From: Bifidobacterium subtile
GTDB lineage: Bacteria; Actinomycetota; Actinomycetes; Actinomycetales; Bifidobacteriaceae
DNA length: 64,000 nt
Direction of reading: 5' to 3'
NCBI RefSeq assembly: GCF_000741775.1
Contig: NZ_JGZR01000005.1
Coordinates: 62,001 to 126,000, forward strand
Positions 1 to 8,256 of this stretch are shown here, in pieces. Position 1 is the stretch's first letter; each line of letters begins with the position of its first letter. The notes beneath the pieces were generated by a model, which was given only the letters and a program-made list of their open reading frames with translations, was not told the DNA's origin and made no database searches. The position numbers were made by a program, and so were the translations under genes.

Positions 1-1379
1 CCGGACTCACCCACGATGGCCAGCGTCGTGCCGCGCTTGAGCGAGAACGACACGTCATCGACGGCCTTGAACATCTCCTTGTTGCGCGGGAGCTTGAATT
101 CCTTGGTCAGGTGCTCGACGGTGATGATGTGCTCGCTGCGTTCCAGCACGTTCTCGCCTTTGACCTGATGCTCCATCAGGTTTTCGACGCTCTCGCCGCG
201 CTCGTGGGCGGAGATGATGCGCTGCGAGGCCAGCGAAGGCGCCGCAGAGACCAGCCGCTTGGTGTACGGGTGCTGCGGGTGCTGCAGCACTTCGAGCGAA
301 GGACCTGATTCGACGACGCGTCCTTTGTACATCACGACGATGTGCTGGGCGCGTTCCGCAGCCAAACCAAGATCGTGCGTGATGAACAGCACGGCGGTGC
401 CCAGCTCGTCGGTCAGCATATGCAGATGGTCAAGAATCTTCTTCTGCACGGTGACGTCAAGCGCCGAGGTCGGCTCGTCCGCAATCAGCAGATCAGGGCG
501 GCAGGCCAAGCCAATGGCGATCAGCGCGCGCTGGCGCATGCCACCGGAGAATTCGTGCGGGAACTGCCGGGCGCGCACTGCGGCCTGCGGCAGGCCTGCC
601 TCCGAGAGCAGCCCTGCGATGCGATCGTCCTGCGTGGAGCCGGTGACGTGGCTCTTGGCGAGCGCCCAAGCCGCGTCGTCGCCGACGCCAGCCTTGATGA
701 GGTCTTCGGCGACGCGCCAGCGGGTCTGCGAGCCGGGAACCCAGCTCTGGCCGAAGTTCGTCATAAGCTCCTCGGCCTTCCCGGCTTCGACGCCGGCCTG
801 AGTCAGTGCCTCGGACGCGGCCTGCAGCAGCCCTGGCAGCTCGGCCGAGCCGATGAAGGTCTCGTCGTCATTGCCCTTGATCGTCACGTCGTCGCCGGCC
901 AGCGCTTTGGCGAGGTCGGAGCGCTTCTCGTGCGCGACGTCCATATTGTTCGCCTTGAGCGACTCCTTGACCTGGGCACCGATGCGCCAGACGGGGTTGA
1001 GGTTGCTCATCGGGTCCTGCGGCACGAGGCCCATCTTCTCGCCGCGCAGCTGCTCGAAGTCCTTCTGCGTAGCGTTTGTCAGCTCATGGCCTTCGAACTT
1101 GATCGAGCCGCCGACCACATGCCCGGTGCCCGGCAGCAGGCCCAGCACCGCCATCGCGGAGGTGGACTTGCCCGATCCGGACTCCCCCACGATGGCCACC
1201 CACTGCCCCGGGTAGACGTTGAAGGAGGAGTCGCGCACGGCGTGGACCGCGCGGTTCTTGTCCGTGGTGAAATCGATTTCGAGGTTCTTCACCTCAAGCA
1301 GCGGCCCTTGCGCACGCTGCAGGGCTTCGAGTTTGCTTTCGCTATTCGTTGCATCCGTTACATTCATTGTTGCGCTCAT
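1..1379 (-). CDS. oppDF: Peptide ABC transporter ATP-binding protein, fused OppD-OppF type (partial)
   Basis: This is an ATPase of an oligopeptide importer that powers uptake through OppB and OppC at the cytoplasmic face. Reading from the start at 1379, the first nucleotide-binding domain shows a Walker A GESGSGKST near residue 60, a signature FSGGMRQR and a Walker B LLIADEPTSALD. A linker follows, and then a second ABC domain begins (EHLTKEFKLP, later LAIVGESG) and runs off the left edge. Two ABC domains in one chain mean OppD and OppF are fused. An insert of about 60 residues lies between Walker A and the signature of domain 1. The gene starts 21 bp after the oppC stop, so it is probably the last gene of the opp operon. 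The C-terminal half is missing only because of the window edge. Confidence 0.9.
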   Translation of the reverse strand, partial: MSATMNVTDATNSESKLEALQRAQGPLLEVKNLEIDFTTDKNRAVHAVRDSSFNVYPGQWVAIVGESGSGKSTSAMAVLGLLPGTGHVVGGSIKFEGHELTNATQKDFEQLRGEKMGLVPQDPMSNLNPVWRIGAQVKESLKANNMDVAHEKRSDLAKALAGDDVTIKGNDDETFIGSAELPGLLQAASEALTQAGVEAGKAEELMTNFGQSWVPGSQTRWRVAEDLIKAGVGDDAAWALAKSHVTGSTQDDRIAGLLSEAGLPQAAVRARQFPHEFSGGMRQRALIAIGLACRPDLLIADEPTSALDVTVQKKILDHLHMLTDELGTAVLFITHDLGLAAERAQHIVVMYKGRVVESGPSLEVLQHPQHPYTKRLVSAAPSLASQRIISAHERGESVENLMEHQVKGENVLERSEHIITVEHLTKEFKLPRNKEMFKAVDDVSFSLKRGTTLAIVGES

Positions 1380-1400
1380 CGTTATCCTCTTGCTCCTCGC

Positions 1401-2387
1401 TCAGGCCGTACGGCTCTTCGGGTCCAGCGCGTCTTTGACGGCGTCGCCCATCATGATGAAGGCCAGCACGGTGATGGCCAGCGCGGCCGACGGATAGAAC
1501 AGCACCGAGGGGTTGGTGCGCAGGATGGTCTGCGCGTTGGCGATGTCGCCGCCCCAGCTCACGGTGGTCGAGGGCAGGCCGACGCCCAGGAAGCTCAACG
1601 TGGCCTCAAGCACGATATAGGAGCCCAGCGAGGTGGTGCCGATCACGATGATCGGGGCCATGGAGTTGGGGATGATGTGGTTGATCAGGTTGCGCATCGG
1701 CGTCGAGCCCAGCGCCGTGGATGCGGTATTGAATTCGAGGTTCTTCGCCTCCATCACCGCGCCGCGCGCGATGCGGGCCGTGGACACCCAGCCGAACAGG
1801 GTCATCACCAGCACGATCTTCCAGATCGATGACGAGGTGCGGAACATCTGCAGCACCACGATCGCGCCAAGGAGAATCGGCAGCGCCAGGAAGATGTCGG
1901 TCAGTCGGCTGAGGACGGCATCAATCCAGCCGCCGAAGAAGCCCGCCAACGCGCCGATGATCGAGCCGAGCAGCACAACCAGCACTGTGGCGAGGATGCC
2001 GACGCTCAGCGAAGTGCGCGTGCCGTAGACCGTGCGGGTGAACACATCGCAGCCCTGCATGTCGAAGCCGAAGGGATGGCCGTTCGAGGGAGGATTGAGC
2101 GAATTGTCCAGATTGCAGTAGTTCGGGTTCTGCTTCGTGAAGACGCCGGGGAACAGCGCCACGAAGACGATGAAGAGAATCAGCAGCGCGGAGACGATGA
2201 ACAGCGGATTCGTGCGCAGCGTGCGCCAGGCGTCCTGCCACAGGCTGGTGGCCGGCGCGGAGTCGTCGATGGAATCGACGTCCTGCAGCGGCGTTTCGTC
2301 GATCGGAGCCACATAGCGCTCCTGACCGGGCAGCGCGGAGGACTGATCGAAAACTGGTGAAGATGTGCTTGTCATATTGCTAGACAT
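1401..2387 (-). CDS. oppC: Oligopeptide ABC transporter permease OppC
   Basis: Inner-membrane permease of a peptide importer, 328 residues. It has the OppC/DppC layout: a cytoplasmic N-terminus, a first transmembrane helix (NPLFIVSALLILFIVFVALF), a soluble loop with NPNYCNLDNSLNPPS, then five more helices and the binding-protein-dependent transport loop (ARGAVMEAKNLEFNTASTALG). I chose the ATG at 2387 because a GAGGAGG ribosome site lies 11 bases before it; an upstream in-frame ATG at 2411 has no such site and would overlap oppB. It sits 20 bp downstream of oppB and 21 bp upstream of the fused ATPase, so the three are probably cotranscribed. Confidence 0.92.
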   Translation of the reverse strand: MSSNMTSTSSPVFDQSSALPGQERYVAPIDETPLQDVDSIDDSAPATSLWQDAWRTLRTNPLFIVSALLILFIVFVALFPGVFTKQNPNYCNLDNSLNPPSNGHPFGFDMQGCDVFTRTVYGTRTSLSVGILATVLVVLLGSIIGALAGFFGGWIDAVLSRLTDIFLALPILLGAIVVLQMFRTSSSIWKIVLVMTLFGWVSTARIARGAVMEAKNLEFNTASTALGSTPMRNLINHIIPNSMAPIIVIGTTSLGSYIVLEATLSFLGVGLPSTTVSWGGDIANAQTILRTNPSVLFYPSAALAITVLAFIMMGDAVKDALDPKSRTA

Positions 2388-2407
2388 AATATATGTTCCT
2401 CCTCGTC

Positions 2408-3334
2408 TCACGCGTACCGGATGCGGGGGTCGAGCGCCGCGTAGAGCAAGTCCACGAGCAGATTGGCGATCACGAAGATGAGCACGAGCACGGTGACGAT
2501 CGAGACGACCAGGTTGCCTTCGCCTTTCAGGATGCTCTGGTAGGTCAGGTAGCCGATGCCGTGGATGTTGAAGATGGTCTCCGAGATCATCGCGCCGCCC
2601 ATGAGCGCACCGAGATCCTGCCCCAGGTAGGTCACGACCGGAATCATCGAATTGCGGTAGACATGGCGCAGCAGCACGGACTGGTTCGACATGCCTTTGG
2701 CACGCGCGGTGCGCACGTAGTCCTCGGAAAGATTCGAAGAGACTTCGGCCCGCGTCAGGCGGATGATATAGGCCATCGAAACCGACCCCAGCACCATGGC
2801 GGGCATCAGCAGGTCGAGGAAGCCGGGGTCATTGCCCGCGGTCACCGGGAAGATGCGCCATTTGACGCCGAGGAAGTACTGCATGAGGAAGCCGGTGACG
2901 AAGGTGGGCACCGAGATCAGCAGCAGGGAGAAGATGAGGATGACCGAATCGTACCACTTGCCCTTTTTCAGGCCGGAGATGATGCCAAAGACGACGCCGA
3001 AGATCGCTTCGAACACGAAGGCCATCAGCGCGAGTCTGATCGTGACGGGGAAGGCCCGCCCTATCTCCGAAATCACCGGCTGGCCGGCGAAGGTCTGTCC
3101 GAAATCAAGCGTCAGCGCGTTCTTCAAAAAGAGAAGGTACTGGATGATAAACGGTTTATCGAGGTTGTACTCCGCGCGGATCTGGGCTGCGACGGCTTGA
3201 TTGACCGGCTTGTCTCCGAACATCGCCTTGACTGGGTCCCCCGGCAGAGCGAAGACGAGCGCATACACCAACAGCGTCGTTCCGAGAACCACGGGAATCA
3301 TCTGCACGATACGACGCAGAAGATACTTGCCCAT
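2408..3334 (-). CDS. oppB: Oligopeptide ABC transporter permease OppB
   Basis: Membrane permease that pairs with OppC, 308 residues. It begins GKYLLRRIVQMIPVVLGTT, the typical OppB N-terminal helix, and contains the DPP-family loop RAEVSSNLSEDYVRTARAKG followed by helices ending in DPRIRYA. Two in-frame ATGs lie close together. The one at 3334 gives the usual family N-terminus and has AGGAAG and GGAG upstream; the one at 3346 has its purine stretch only one base away. A strong hairpin separates oppB from oppA, so oppB is probably reached by read-through from oppA or by its own promoter. Confidence 0.92.
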   Translation of the reverse strand: MGKYLLRRIVQMIPVVLGTTLLVYALVFALPGDPVKAMFGDKPVNQAVAAQIRAEYNLDKPFIIQYLLFLKNALTLDFGQTFAGQPVISEIGRAFPVTIRLALMAFVFEAIFGVVFGIISGLKKGKWYDSVILIFSLLLISVPTFVTGFLMQYFLGVKWRIFPVTAGNDPGFLDLLMPAMVLGSVSMAYIIRLTRAEVSSNLSEDYVRTARAKGMSNQSVLLRHVYRNSMIPVVTYLGQDLGALMGGAMISETIFNIHGIGYLTYQSILKGEGNLVVSIVTVLVLIFVIANLLVDLLYAALDPRIRYA

Positions 3335-3562
3335 CGGTTGCTCCATTCTTCCTTATGACTTTGTGGCGATTGAGGGCGCGAAAGCCCCCATGCAACCGCC
3401 AGCAAGTTTGTTTCGCCAGTGTACCGCACCTAGCGTTCGCTGGGTGTTTCGAAATCATCGAACTGTGCGCCATGCCACAATTCGGGCGCCTAGCTCAGGC
3501 ACCTGGACACAGTGACGAAGGTACAGTGACGAAAACCAATAATCAACATTACACAAAAATAA

Positions 3563-3606
3563 AATGCGGGGAGAACGCAAGCTTTGCACTTGGTTCTCCC
3601 CGCATT
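3563..3606 (-). terminator. Intrinsic terminator after oppA
   Basis: A perfect 14-bp stem (AATGCGGGGAGAAC at 3563-3576 and its complement at 3593-3606) with a 16-base loop. On the minus strand it is followed by a T-rich run (TTTTATTTTTG). It lies between oppA and oppB, so it probably attenuates expression of oppBC-DF relative to the binding protein. Confidence 0.85.
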
Positions 3607-3681
3607 CCTTAATTCACATGCCTCGCGTGATGGCGCTAGCTCCAAGCAGGCGCAGCGTCAGCCACGCGGCAATGGCAGCGG

Positions 3682-5318
3682 CTACTTGGTGATCTGCGAA
3701 TAGACCGGAACGGTCTTCCAATTCATCTCGAAGCCCTTGACGCCCTTCGCCGCCACGCCGTTGTTGTTCATGTAGTACAGCGGTACGGACGGCAGGTCGT
3801 TGAGGAGGATCTCCTGAGACTGCTGGTAGATCTTGTTGGCGTCATCGACGGAGGAGGCGGCATACGCCTTGGTCATGAGCTCGTCGAACTTCGGGTTCTT
3901 GTAATCGCCGTCGTTCGAGCCGTTGCCGTCAGCCGCAGCGGAATCGTAGAGCTGATAGAGGTAGTTCTCCGGCGACGGGTAGTCCGGCTGCCAGCCAGTG
4001 CGGAAGGCTCCCTTGATGGAGCGCTTGGTGATGGCATCGCGGAACTCCTGGAAGGTAGGAACCGGCGAAGTGGCGACCTTGATGCCCAGATTGTTCTTCA
4101 GCTGATTCACGACGGCGTCGTAGAACGGCTTGGCTCCGCCATCGGCGTTGAAGGAGAAGGTGAGCGTGTCGTTGTACTTGGAGATGGCGTCGGCCTGCTT
4201 CCACAGATCCTGCGCCTTGCTCTTGTTGAACTTGAGGTTGTCGTTGCCCTTGAGCGAATCGGAGTAGCCCGGGGTGAGCGGCGAGGTAAATTCGACGGCG
4301 GGGGTGTTGATGCCGTTCATGACCTTGGCGATCAGCGTCTTGCGGTCAAGAGCCATGGAGATGGCCTGGCGGCGCAGCACGCCTTCCTTGGTCGTGGTCT
4401 CGAAGTGCGGCAGGTTTGACGGGATCGTGAAGGACTGGAAGACCGAGCCGGGCTTGCTGTAGGCCTGGACGGTGTCATCGGTTTTGAAGGTCTTGGTATC
4501 GGCCGCAGGCACGGTGTTCATCACATCGAGATTGCCGCCCTGAACATCAGCGTAGGCCGCATCCGTGCTGGTGTAGTTGACGAGATCGATGCCATCGTTC
4601 TGGACCTTGACGTTGCCCTTGTAATCGGTGTTCTTGACCAAGGAGATCTTCTTGTTGTGCTCCCAGGACTTGAACTTGTAGGGGCCGTTGCCGACCGGCT
4701 TCTCGCCGAAGGCCTTCGGGTCCTTGTAGAAGGACTCCGGAAGCGGGGCGAAGCCGCTGTAGCCGACCTTGATCGGGAAGGTGGCATCGGCCTGCGTCAG
4801 ATCGACGGTGAAAGTATGGTCGTCGACGACTTTGAGGCCGGAGAGCTGCTCGTCGCCCTTGAGATTGTTGGCATCCTGCAGCGCGTCATAGCCCTTGATC
4901 TGCGAGAAGAAGGAGGAGTTCAGGTATGCGTTCTTCGCGTTCGCGGTATAGCTCCACGCCTTGGTGAAGGACTGCGCGGTCACCGGCGTGCCGTCGGTGA
5001 ACTTCCAGCCGTCCTTGATCTTGATCGTGTACTGCGTGTTGTCGGAGTTCGGAGTGATGGAATCGGCGACTTCGTTGGAGGGGTCGCCCTTGGCATCGAA
5101 CGACACCAGCTGGGAGAACAGCAGATCAATGGCGTTGCCCCCCCTACCTCATTGGTGTTGCCGGGAATCAGCGGATTCTGCGGCTCGGTGTTGAATCCCG
5201 AAATAATAACCGGTCCGCTGCTTTTGCTGCCGGCATCGCTGCCGGAGCCGCCGCAGCCGCTCAGCAGCATGGCAAACGACAATGCCGCAGCTGCCAGAGC
5301 AAGTGCTTTCTTCTTCAT
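3682..5318 (-). pseudogene. oppA: OppA-like peptide-binding lipoprotein, frameshifted at a homopolymer
   Basis: Extracellular solute-binding protein (SBP_bac_5 family) that delivers peptides to OppBC. The start at 5318 follows an AGGAG site and encodes a lipoprotein signal with the lipobox LLSGC. The reading frame breaks at a run of seven C (seven G on the coding strand) at 5138-5144, and the rest of the domain continues to 3682 in another frame (QLVSFDAKGDPSNEV onward). One extra G, or two fewer, would join the frames as NEVGGGNAIDLLFSQL or NEVGGNAID, giving about 545 residues, normal for the family. The rest of the gene is intact, which argues against old decay. It could be a sequencing error, a fresh mutation or a phase-variable switch. 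No in-frame initiation for the second part is obvious. Confidence 0.85.
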
Positions 5319-5677
5319 CTATTTCTCCTGTTCAGTAGGGTGCAAGGACGCCGAAGAATCCCTGCTTCATGCAAAAGAGGCCGCAAAAATCCGACCTCCC
5401 TGCTGATTGACCTCCATTCTTGTACTCATGCCGGTAAATTGCAATCGCCCTCGCAAAATCCACGCAGACCTGCGCTTAGGGCATATTCATGGAAATCACA
5501 AAGCGTATTTGCACTGAGATTTCAATATATCTCCAGCATGTGGACAACTTGGGCAAACGGTGTCTGACCTTGCTTTATGGAGCGAATACGGCGGCAATGA
5601 TGTTACGAGCGTGTTAATTCATGGGTAATTGCGCGGGCTTGCCCGGATGAATGTGCGATGAACACGTCTCGTGCCAT

Positions 5678-5707
5678 GCATCTCTATGCATCTCTACGCA
5701 TCTCTAT
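5678..5707. repeat. 10-bp tandem repeat, three copies
   Basis: The unit GCATCTCTAT (GCATCTCTAC in the second copy) occurs three times head to tail. Function unknown. Confidence 0.7.
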
Positions 5708-5841
5708 GCACTTGAAGGCAGCGGGGTGACTGGCAGGAAAAAAACCACTGGCAGCGCGTCAGCGTCGTTTTCGTTCCAGTGCCCCAAGGCAACTGGCAGT
5801 ACAAGGCCGCTTGCTGATGGAGCAAATGCGCATCCTCATGC

Positions 5842-5957
5842 TTAGCGTCCGTTTTGTAGCGCTAGCTGCATCCTGACGCTACAATCCGGACGCTAACGAA
5901 GTCTTACAGACCGTTTTGTAGCGCCGGTCATAATTAGCGCTACAAGACGGACGCTTA
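5842..5957. repeat. Two intergenic palindromes of the GTAGCG family
   Basis: Unit 1 (5842-5896) pairs TTAGCGTCCG with CGGACGCTAA, and inside that TTGTAGCG with CGCTACAA around a 15-base loop. Unit 2 (5911-5950) pairs CCGTTTTGTAGCGC with GCGCTACAAGACGG with one mismatch. Related units occur at 8181-8227 and 32435-32485. There is no T-run, so this looks more like a dispersed palindromic repeat than a terminator. Confidence 0.75.
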
Positions 5958-6136
5958 TCGCCAGTAGTCCACCCAACTGGCAGGAATTGCGCCGCCGCCC
6001 CTGAACTCTGTCTTGTTTGAGACATCAATGGGCGATAAAAGGCATAAACGAAACAGAGTTCAAGCAGCCGGTAGAACTTTTGCAGCACTCCACGCCGCAG
6101 CGCACCAATGCAGCCTGCGGGCATACGGCACAATGC

Positions 6137-7456
6137 TCATGCCCGCGGGAAGGCCTGGCCGTAGCGCGCCTTGAGCTGCTCGATGGAGACATGCGTATAG
6201 CGCTGGGTTGTGCTCAGGGAGGAATGCCCCAGCATCTCCTGCACTTCTCGCAGATCCGCTCCCCCGTCGAGCATATGGGTCGCCGCGCTGTGACGCAGGG
6301 CGTGGGGGGCGATGTCCGGCACGCCGGCCTCGCGCGAACGCTCGTGGACGACGCTGCGGGCTATGCGCTGGTCGAGTCTGGCTGAACGTGCGCCAAGAAA
6401 CAGCGCCTGCCCAGATTGCTCGCCCATCAGCACCGGTCTGCCCTGCGCAATCCACGACTGCAGGGCGCGAGAGGCTGGCTCGCCGAAAGGCACCACGCGC
6501 TGCTTATCGCCTTTGCCCGTGACCTTGAGCGTACGATTGGAGAAGCTCACGTCGCCCAAATCCAGGCCGATTAGCTCTGCCACGCGTATGCCGGTGGCGT
6601 AGAGCGTTTCCATAATGGCCGCATCGCGCAGCGTCAGGGCGTGCTGACGCGCGTCGGCCTTGTCGCGTTGTTCGGCATGGCGGCTGTCGCTGTCGTGCGC
6701 GTCAGACGTGCGACGGCCGCCAGCATGAAGCCCTGGCTGCCGCGCCTGGTCAGCCCCAGACTGACGAAGACCATCGGGGGCCGACCCCTGCTCGCGCTGC
6801 GCTCTCTGTCCTTCTCGTGCGCCTTGCGCCTTCTGTGCCTCCCGCTCTTTCTGCGTGATGTGCGTGTCCTGCGCTTTCTGCCTGCCCTGTTCGTTGCCCA
6901 CCATTTCGGCAGCGACGTCCTCCTCGACCGTCTCCATCAATCGCTGCGCCTGCGACTCGTTGAGCACCGTAGGCAGCACGTCGGGGATCTTCGGCGTCAT
7001 CAGCGCCGCCGCCGGGTCCGTGGCGATTATGTCATGCTCATGCGCCCAAGCGAAGAACCCGCGCACCGCAACGGTTTTGCGCGCCATGCTCGAACGCGCG
7101 TGCGAGCGCGATTCAGCGGCCAGCCACGAGCGCAGACCCTCGATCGTCACCTCGTCAAGCCGCTGCGTGCCGCGCAGGTAGAGCAGATGGAGACACGCAG
7201 TGATATCTGCGGCGTAGGCCTTCAACGTGTTCGCGCTTACGCCGCGATTGGCGCGCATGTAGGTCAGATATCGGTGCATCTCGCCGTCTGCGAGGCTGTT
7301 TGCAGACGTGCCGGTTGCGGATGCTGATGCGGCTGCGGTTGCGGCTGCGAGCGAGTCAGCAGATACATCGTTACGTTGCGCGTGAGCAGCCCCGTCGCCC
7401 ACGTTGCTATCTGCGCTACCGTCAATGCTCATCGCCACATCCGAATCCAAAACCAT
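6137..7456 (-). CDS. xerC: Tyrosine recombinase, XerC type, with a large insertion
   Basis: Site-specific recombinase predicted to act with XerD (at 23046-23972) to resolve chromosome dimers at dif. Of 439 residues, about 57-160 form the SAM-like core-binding domain (MHRYLTYMRANRGVSANTLK) and 272-439 the catalytic domain. The active-site set is complete: R291 in TGIRVAEL, K315 in TGKGDKQR, H386 and R389 in HALRHS, H411 in LGHSS and Y420 in RYTHVS. Between the domains, residues about 181-271 are a Gln/Arg/Glu/Ala-rich low-complexity stretch, and the first 55 residues are also Ala/Ser-rich; XerC is normally about 300 residues. The start is uncertain: the ATG at 7432 (MSIDGS) is an alternative and neither has a strong ribosome site. 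It could be another Xer-like integrase, but no phage genes are nearby. Confidence 0.85.
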   Translation of the reverse strand: MVLDSDVAMSIDGSADSNVGDGAAHAQRNDVSADSLAAATAAASASATGTSANSLADGEMHRYLTYMRANRGVSANTLKAYAADITACLHLLYLRGTQRLDEVTIEGLRSWLAAESRSHARSSMARKTVAVRGFFAWAHEHDIIATDPAAALMTPKIPDVLPTVLNESQAQRLMETVEEDVAAEMVGNEQGRQKAQDTHITQKEREAQKAQGAREGQRAQREQGSAPDGLRQSGADQARQPGLHAGGRRTSDAHDSDSRHAEQRDKADARQHALTLRDAAIMETLYATGIRVAELIGLDLGDVSFSNRTLKVTGKGDKQRVVPFGEPASRALQSWIAQGRPVLMGEQSGQALFLGARSARLDQRIARSVVHERSREAGVPDIAPHALRHSAATHMLDGGADLREVQEMLGHSSLSTTQRYTHVSIEQLKARYGQAFPRA

Positions 7457-7654
7457 GCCCTGCCGTTGCCTAATGAACCGATTATCCCGCTTCGCCCAGC
7501 ATATCGCAGCATCCGCTGCCGCTCGGCGTTATCTACTCGGCGCTGTGCTAGGCTCTATCTGCTAATCTCTATCCACTAATCTGCCATAACGCTGTCTCAG
7601 CCGCGCCCGCTGCTACCGCGCCCTTTCACGTCACGACCACGACCATATGCCGTA

Positions 7655-7738
7655 ACCCTTGATTTGGCGTATTCTCAGCTCACTCGTTACCCTTGATTTG
7701 GTGTATTTCAGCAGTCTCATTACCCTTGATTCGGTATA
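7655..7738. repeat. Three direct repeats of about 19 bp, spaced 33-34 bp
   Basis: The motif ACCCTTGATTTGGYGTAT (third copy ACCCTTGATTCGGTATAA) begins at 7655, 7689 and 7722. The copies are separated by unrelated sequence and lie upstream of the small gene at 7885. Regular spacing suggests a multi-site operator, but this is not known. Confidence 0.7.
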
Positions 7739-7884
7739 AACCTAGTAATTGCAAGGCATGAAAGAGCCTGTTATATCATCGAGTCCTCAGCCAAGCACAC
7801 TGAACAATTCGGGGTATTCAACTACGCTTGGTGGCGCGATTGTTGTTCCATTCTGTTTCACAATCCTGCATAGAAAGGGTGCAT

Positions 7885-8154
7885 ATGCCGATACCGCAGC
7901 ACATACCAGCTGGCGCACGGATTGTGGTGCGCGTCTATGACGGCGTGGACGGACAGGACGGCCGCATGAAGTTTCGCGATTTCATCGGCCATGTGCGCTC
8001 GTGGGATGGGCAGCGCCTCGAACTGACCCGCGATGCGGCGGCCAACGGGTCCCGCCCCGAGCAGGAGGTGAGCCTCGAAGCCGGCACAATCGTAACAGTC
8101 AAGCCGATTCCCGAGCGGCAGGAGCAGCACGGGAATCGGGCGGTCAAACCCTAA
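7885..8154 (+). CDS. Small conserved protein of unknown function (resembles DUF6725 family)
   Basis: 89 residues beginning MPIPQHIPAGARIVVRVYDG. It continues with RMKFRDFIGHVRSWDG and DAAANGSRPEQEVSLEAGTIV, and ends in KPIPERQEQ. I recognise this pattern from small actinobacterial, especially bifidobacterial, proteins annotated only as domain-of-unknown-function, and the family name is from memory. The length and strand pattern suggest a small beta-barrel fold, which is inference. The ATG at 7885 follows AAAGG at suitable distance; an upstream ATG at 7828 lacks a site. It is a single plus-strand gene between minus-strand xerC and tyrA, with three direct repeats upstream and a palindrome downstream. 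No function can be assigned. Confidence 0.7.
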   Translation: MPIPQHIPAGARIVVRVYDGVDGQDGRMKFRDFIGHVRSWDGQRLELTRDAAANGSRPEQEVSLEAGTIVTVKPIPERQEQHGNRAVKP

Positions 8155-8180
8155 GACGCCCCCCTCTTCCGAGTCCTTGA

Positions 8181-8227
8181 TGCCCTTTTTGTGACGCCTA
8201 CTGCGAATTAGCGTCACGAAGGGGGCA
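8181..8227. repeat. Intergenic palindrome related to the GTAGCG family
   Basis: Arms at 8181-8197 and 8211-8227 match at 14 of 17 positions, around the loop CTACTGCGAATTA. The core GTGACGC/GCGTCAC and the poly-T/poly-A flanks resemble the units at 5842-5957. It sits between two convergent genes and could also help terminate one or both. Confidence 0.6.
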
Positions 8228-8256
8228 CTGGCGGCGGCCGCTACTCCGGCTGGCGG

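Larger units (their letters stand above)
5319..6136. other. Intergenic region upstream of oppA
   Basis: About 820 bases without a convincing gene. It must hold the oppA promoter, but I could not place a clear -35/-10 pair. It contains a 10-bp tandem repeat (5678-5707), two GTAGCG-type palindromes (5842-5957) and four scattered copies of CTGGCAG between about 5730 and 5985. Short reading frames here look random. Confidence 0.6.

Noticed and set aside
342-1832. Long plus-strand open frame opposite the opp genes
   Set aside because: Antisense to clear ABC transporter genes, no family motifs, created by GC-rich codon bias.
3682-5106. A separate intact gene starting at 5106 instead of a frameshifted oppA
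   Set aside because: It lacks a signal peptide and ribosome site and begins in the middle of the conserved domain.
6137-7456. Integrase of an inserted prophage
   Set aside because: The motifs fit XerC, no phage genes or attachment repeats are present, and XerD is in the same window.
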